Shown in pieces: positions 30,852 to 34,392 of a stretch of DNA of 34,392 bases. Each line of letters opens with the position of its first letter. The first letter of the stretch is position 1. The stretch is from positions 1 to 34,392 of the forward strand of contig SFOH01000015.1 in NCBI GenBank assembly GCA_004552485.1, written 5' to 3'. The stretch is from Bacteroidales bacterium (lineage in GTDB: Bacteria; Bacteroidota; Bacteroidia; Bacteroidales; Muribaculaceae). The notes below the pieces were generated by a model. The model saw nothing but the letters and a program-made list of their open reading frames with translations. It made no database searches and was not told where the DNA came from. The position numbers and the translations under genes were made by a program.

Positions 30852-33638
30852 ATGGAGCTTATTGATCAGCTTAGAAAGGTTTTCGGTAAGGAAAAGGTGC
30901 TGAGCGGCGACCTCTGGCGTGAGGTTTACGGCCGCGATGCATCTTATTTTGATATTAAGCCGCTGGCGGTGGTGCGTCCCGACTCGGTGGACGGTGTCCG
31001 ACAGCTGTTGGCGATGGCTGCGAGTGCGTCCACGCCGGTGACATTCCGCGCGGCGGGCACATCGTTGTCGGGTCAAACGGTCAACTCGGGCATCATCTGC
31101 GAACTGCGCACTCCGCGCTGGCGCGGATACGAGGTGCGCCGCGATTCTGTGTGGTTCGAGCCGGGCATTACGGCCGAGATGCTCAACAACTATCTGCGGC
31201 CCCACCACTGTCACATCGGCCCCGACCCGGCGTCTGCGCGCGCCGCCATGATGGGCGGTATTCTCGCCAACAACTCGAGCGGTATGAGCGCGGGAGTGGC
31301 CCACAACAGCTACCACACGCTGCGTTCCATTCAGTTTGTGCTCGCCAACGGCCACCGCTACGACAGCTCGAAGGTGACGGACCACAGTCGCTTTGAGCGC
31401 GACGAGGCGGAGCTGTGCCGCGGTCTTATGGACATCCGCGCCACGATTATGGCCAACGACGAGATGCGCAACCGCATCATCCGCAAGTACCGCATCAAGA
31501 ACGTCACGGGCTATGCCATGAACTCGTTCGTCGACTTCGACAATCCGATGGACATCTTCGCCCATCTGCTCATAGGCAGCGAGGGCACGCTGGCTTTCAT
31601 CGAATCGGGCGAACTGGCCACGCTGCCGCTCGACGATGTCTACTCGTCGGCGATGCTCTATTTCCCGGATGCGGCGAGTGCTGCCGCTCAGGCTGCTGAA
31701 CTTGGCGACACGGGTGCCCGCGCGGTGGAGATGATGGACTATGGCTCGCTGACGAGCTATCTCGGCCGCCGCAACGATATGCCCGTGGGGACTACGGCCA
31801 TGCTGGTCGACTACGGCGCTGAGAGCCGCGAGGAGATGGGCGAGCGTGTAGCAGCGCTGACTGAGCGTTTCCGCAAGATGCCGCGATTGCTGCGCATGGA
31901 GGACTTCACCACGACGGCGGCGGCACGTGCCGAGCTGTGGAAGATGCGCGACGGCATATTCCCGTGCGTGGCCGGTGTGCGCGACCCGGGTGCCACGGTC
32001 ATCCTGGAGGATGTGGCGGCGCCGGTGGCCGAGCTCGACCGGCTGGTGGAGGGCGTGCAGGGGCTGTTCCGCAAATACGGCTACGACGGCGCCATCTTCG
32101 GCCATGCCCGCGACGGCAACATCCACCCGCTCATCACCGCCTGCATGGACCGTGAGGGCGAGAAGACGCGCTTCCGCCGATTCATGGACGATTTCGTGGA
32201 CCATGTGCTGAGCCTGGACGGTTCGCTGAAGGGTGAGCACGGCACGGGTCGCGCCATCGCACCTTTCGTGGCCCGCGAGTGGGGCGATGACATCTACGCG
32301 CTGATGAAGCGCGTGAAGAAGCTGTGCGACCCTCAGGGCGTGCTCAATCCGGGCGTGATGATCAACGACGACCCGGACTGCTTCCTGGGCCCGATGAAGG
32401 AGATGACGCTCTTCGGCCGGGAGCTGGGCTACGAGCACGCTGACAAGTGCATGGAGTGCGGCTACTGCGAGCATGTGTGCCCCACGCGCTATGCCACGCT
32501 GACGCCGCGCCAGCGCATCCAGGCTCTGCGAGTGATTGCGCGCACGGGCTCGGAGGAGCTGCGCCGGGAGTATAAGTTCCTCGGCGAGGAGTCGTGTTGT
32601 GCCGATGCCACGTGCATGCTGCCGTGTCCATTGGAGATTTCGACGGCGGAGATTACGGACCATATCCGCGACCGTCAGGGCGGTGTGGTCAAGTCGCTGC
32701 TCACGGCCAGCGCCCCGCACTATGGCGGCGTGGTGAAGGCTTTCCGCGGAGCCTTGCGTGCCGGTGTCGTGGCCGAGAAGGTTCTTACTCCCTACCCTTT
32801 GGAATGGGCCACTGACTTTATGCACATGCTCTACAAAGGCAGTCCCCACTGGTCGCGTTTCTTTGCCTATCCGGCGCGCATCCCCTGGAACGCGGTCGAG
32901 GAGCCCGACTTCGTGTACTTCCCGGCGTGCGTGACGCGCATCTTCGGCGCTTCGACGCTTCCCGGCAAAGACGACCTCATCACGACGACGCTGCGTGTGG
33001 CCGAGCGTGCGGGGCTGCGGGTGAGCGTGCCGCGCGAGATGGGCTCGCTGTGCTGCTCGCAGATTTGGTTGCACAAGGGTTCGCCCAAGGGCCGCGAGGA
33101 GATGGCCAACCGCATCATCGCGGCCTTCTACGAGATGAGCCGCGGCGGCGCGATTCCGATTTTCTGCGACACGAGCTCGTGCACCCACACTCTCCTGCGC
33201 GAGACCATGGGCGTGCTCACGGCCGAGAACCGCGAGAAGTTCGAGAAGATGACGATTATGGACGTGACGACGTGGCTGGTGAACTATGTTCTGCCGCGGC
33301 TGAAGGTGCGTCATCCGAAGGACAGCGTCTTGCTCCACGCCACGTGCGGCAGCAAGCTCCTGGGTGTGGCGCCGCTGCTGGTGGACATCGCCCGTCAGTG
33401 TGCCCGCGAGGTCTACCTGCCTCAGAACAACCGCTGCTGCGGCTCGGCCGGCGACCGCGGCTTCATCTTCCCGGAGATAGCCCGCAGCGCCACAACGGAC
33501 GAGCGCGTGGAGATTGGCTCGCGGCAGTTCTCGGGCGCCTATTCGCTGGCGCGCACGTGCGAGATGTCGATGCAGGCGAGCATCGGCAGACCCTACGAGT
33601 CGATAATGTATCTTGTGGACGAGGCCACGGCCGAGTGA
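30852..33638 (+). CDS. FAD-linked D-2-hydroxyacid (lactate/glycolate-type) dehydrogenase fused to Fe-S subunit
   Basis: A 928-residue fusion. ATG 30852 (MELIDQLRKVFGKEKVLSGD) fits the family better than the in-frame codon at 30807. The N-terminal half (about 1-470) is a VAO-type FAD oxidoreductase: RAAGTSLSGQTVNSG, FEPGITAEMLN, IGPDPASARAAMMGGILANN, KNVTGYAMNSF, IGSEGTLAF and FGHARDGNIHP. A 4Fe-4S module follows, Cys533-x2-Cys536-x2-Cys539-x3-Cys543 (CMECGYCEHVCP), then CCADATCMLPCP (Cys582 onward), then two CCG-type domains (LCCSQIW; NRCCGSAGDRGF). It corresponds to GlcD+GlcF or DldII-like D-lactate:quinone dehydrogenases. The exact substrate (D-lactate, glycolate or another 2-hydroxyacid) is not decidable from sequence. 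Confidence 0.9.
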   Translation: MELIDQLRKVFGKEKVLSGDLWREVYGRDASYFDIKPLAVVRPDSVDGVRQLLAMAASASTPVTFRAAGTSLSGQTVNSGIICELRTPRWRGYEVRRDSVWFEPGITAEMLNNYLRPHHCHIGPDPASARAAMMGGILANNSSGMSAGVAHNSYHTLRSIQFVLANGHRYDSSKVTDHSRFERDEAELCRGLMDIRATIMANDEMRNRIIRKYRIKNVTGYAMNSFVDFDNPMDIFAHLLIGSEGTLAFIESGELATLPLDDVYSSAMLYFPDAASAAAQAAELGDTGARAVEMMDYGSLTSYLGRRNDMPVGTTAMLVDYGAESREEMGERVAALTERFRKMPRLLRMEDFTTTAAARAELWKMRDGIFPCVAGVRDPGATVILEDVAAPVAELDRLVEGVQGLFRKYGYDGAIFGHARDGNIHPLITACMDREGEKTRFRRFMDDFVDHVLSLDGSLKGEHGTGRAIAPFVAREWGDDIYALMKRVKKLCDPQGVLNPGVMINDDPDCFLGPMKEMTLFGRELGYEHADKCMECGYCEHVCPTRYATLTPRQRIQALRVIARTGSEELRREYKFLGEESCCADATCMLPCPLEISTAEITDHIRDRQGGVVKSLLTASAPHYGGVVKAFRGALRAGVVAEKVLTPYPLEWATDFMHMLYKGSPHWSRFFAYPARIPWNAVEEPDFVYFPACVTRIFGASTLPGKDDLITTTLRVAERAGLRVSVPREMGSLCCSQIWLHKGSPKGREEMANRIIAAFYEMSRGGAIPIFCDTSSCTHTLLRETMGVLTAENREKFEKMTIMDVTTWLVNYVLPRLKVRHPKDSVLLHATCGSKLLGVAPLLVDIARQCAREVYLPQNNRCCGSAGDRGFIFPEIARSATTDERVEIGSRQFSGAYSLARTCEMSMQASIGRPYESIMYLVDEATAE

Positions 33639-33964
33639 TCCCGCCCGTCATGGCGCGGACAGCGTCCAAGCCGTCGTGCGTAAATAAATGATAATCAAAG
33701 GTGCACGGCATTTTAGCCCGTGACGGCTTGGAATGCGTCTCTCCCACCCTGATGCCGTTATCGCGCGGAATTACGCCGTCTTTCGTCGTCGGGGAACGCC
33801 CGCAGAGCGGGCGATTAGTGTAGCCGCGGGTCCAGCTGCGCAGAGCGCTGCCGACCCGCGGTATGATCACCCCCCCACAGAGCAGCACCGCGTGGCGGTG
33901 CGTTAGAAAATCCCTTACGCATCGTCATGCGGTGCACTTTATATAGAAATGTCGTGGGGGGCGG
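33639..33964. repeat. Compound palindrome cluster (REP-like or structured RNA)
   Basis: No gene is supported in this 326-nt gap. It contains, in order: an 11-bp inverted repeat TCCAAGCCGTC (33665-33675 with 33722-33732, 46-nt loop), a 7-bp hairpin CGCCCGC/GCGGGCG with 3-nt loop AGA (33797-33813), a 9-bp pair CCGCGGGTC/GACCCGCGG enclosing an inner GCGC hairpin that also has an AGA loop (33824-33861), and a 7-bp hairpin GCACCGC/GCGGTGC with loop GTG (33885-33901). It lies between two convergent genes. None has a U tract long enough for a normal terminator. Confidence 0.75.
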
Positions 33965-34252
33965 TCAGCAGCCGGCGAGCGGCTTGTTGGCTTGGAAGGC
34001 TTTGAGAAAGGGCGAGAATCCCAGCCGCATTGTTTCGACAAACAGCTCGAACTTGCAGAACTCGGCCGACTTCTTTGGTATCGGTGTTTCGTTGATGAGC
34101 CGGAATTCGCGGCGGAGTTGTTCGATGTAGATGCAGTCGTCCACGAGAACTTTGTCGTAGTGGTCGTAGTGGTCAACGACACGGGCGTCGTTTTGGAGTT
34201 TTTCGAAGACCTCGTCGTAAAGGCCGAGGACATACATAGATTCTTTGTCCAT
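33965..34252 (-). CDS. Small protein of unknown function
   Basis: A 95-residue acidic/basic mixed protein (MDKESMYVLGLYDEVFEKLQ ...) with no signal peptide or membrane segment and no recognised family. It looks helical with aromatic residues, includes a DHYDHYDKVLVDDCIYIEQL segment, and ends FQANKPLAGC. It starts at ATG 34250-34252, 40 nt left of the inverted repeat array at 34292-34345. Its coding quality (amino-acid balance, use of Phe, Tyr, Leu) is better than that of the alternative frames over the same region. I am fairly but not fully sure it is real. Confidence 0.6.
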   Translation of the reverse strand: MDKESMYVLGLYDEVFEKLQNDARVVDHYDHYDKVLVDDCIYIEQLRREFRLINETPIPKKSAEFCKFELFVETMRLGFSPFLKAFQANKPLAGC

Positions 34253-34291
34253 AGTAGTTGGTTGTTTTGGTTGGTGAATGATGGTGGGGAG

Positions 34292-34345
34292 TGATTACGT
34301 TGATTACATTGATTACGCATCTGTAATCATGTAATCACGTAATCA
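34292..34345. repeat. Inverted TGATTAC repeat array (long imperfect hairpin)
   Basis: Three TGATTAC units spaced 9 nt apart (34292, 34301, 34310) are followed, after GCATCT, by three GTAATCA units spaced 8 nt apart (34323, 34331, 34339). The halves are reverse complements except for a single extra T between left units. The array lies upstream of the 95-residue gene. Beyond it (34346-34392) is AT-rich DNA with no feature I can name. Confidence 0.85.
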
Positions 34346-34392
34346 AAAATTGATGTTGATAACTTTATTTGGATTTTTCCATAGTATATATT

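Noticed and set aside
30747..33338. 863-codon open frame on the minus strand opposite the FAD/Fe-S dehydrogenase
   Set aside because: Arg/His/Ala-rich product without domains, fully antisense to a gene with all catalytic motifs; a GC-rich codon-bias shadow.
33463..33888. 141-codon minus-strand frame through the palindrome cluster
   Set aside because: Covers hairpins and the end of the dehydrogenase gene; the composition is not protein-like.

Overview
The window is GC-rich, gene-dense chromosomal DNA from the phylum Bacteroidota. It is most likely order Bacteroidales, and a Muribaculaceae-like organism is my best guess (inference). The evidence is: several promoters of the Bacteroidota sigma type (a -7 box TAnnTTTG, sometimes with TTTG about 20 nt upstream); a DUF5683 gene beside parAB; a PorT-like outer-membrane barrel; a secreted endonuclease I ending in a Bacteroidales-type tail; a four-helix-bundle/suffix protein; and a class II ribonucleotide reductase. 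I found no tRNA, rRNA, CRISPR array, prophage or insertion sequence. The only clearly foreign-looking coding DNA is the AT-rich gene fragment at the left edge (1-353).

Layout. (1) 1-720: an AT-rich partial gene, a terminator, and a striking pair of oppositely oriented 9-bp repeat arrays. (2) 721-9427, all minus strand: parA > parB > DUF5683 > mltD-like lytic transglycosylase > OPT transporter > MATE transporter > four-helix-bundle protein. Chromosome partitioning is thus linked to cell-wall remodelling and transport. (3) 9428-9754: a divergent control region with matched promoters. The parA promoter is covered by a palindrome built from parS half-sites in everted order. (4) 9755-15907, plus strand: secreted endonuclease I, a 603-nt structured intergenic stretch, dnaA, and nrdJ (B12-dependent ribonucleotide reductase). 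(5) 16030-18057, minus strand: hisS and a downstream PorT-like barrel. (6) 18346-22164, plus strand: META-domain lipoprotein, PlsC/PlsB-like acyltransferase, membrane metallophosphoesterase and a folK-like gene. (7) 22223-23604: nadC and rlmH, divergent from one palindromic promoter. (8) 23601-30573, minus strand: a tightly packed operon mlaE > mlaF > holB > addB-like Fe-S nuclease > hemW. (9) 30852-33638: a large FAD/Fe-S D-2-hydroxyacid dehydrogenase fusion. (10) 33639-34392: a cluster of palindromes, a 95-residue unknown protein and another inverted repeat array.

How the genes work together. Genes for chromosome replication and segregation (parA, parB, dnaA, nrdJ, holB, addB-like) are concentrated here, so the window may lie near the replication origin (inference). 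The rest are housekeeping functions: translation (hisS, rlmH), cofactors (nadC, folK, hemW) and envelope lipid/peptidoglycan upkeep.

The most interesting unexplained signals are non-coding: the everted parS-like operator on the parA promoter, the head-to-head promoter palindrome of nadC/rlmH, short tandem repeats in inverted pairs between genes, and the palindrome clusters at 11272-11378 and 33665-33901. I see no new multi-gene defence or metabolic system.
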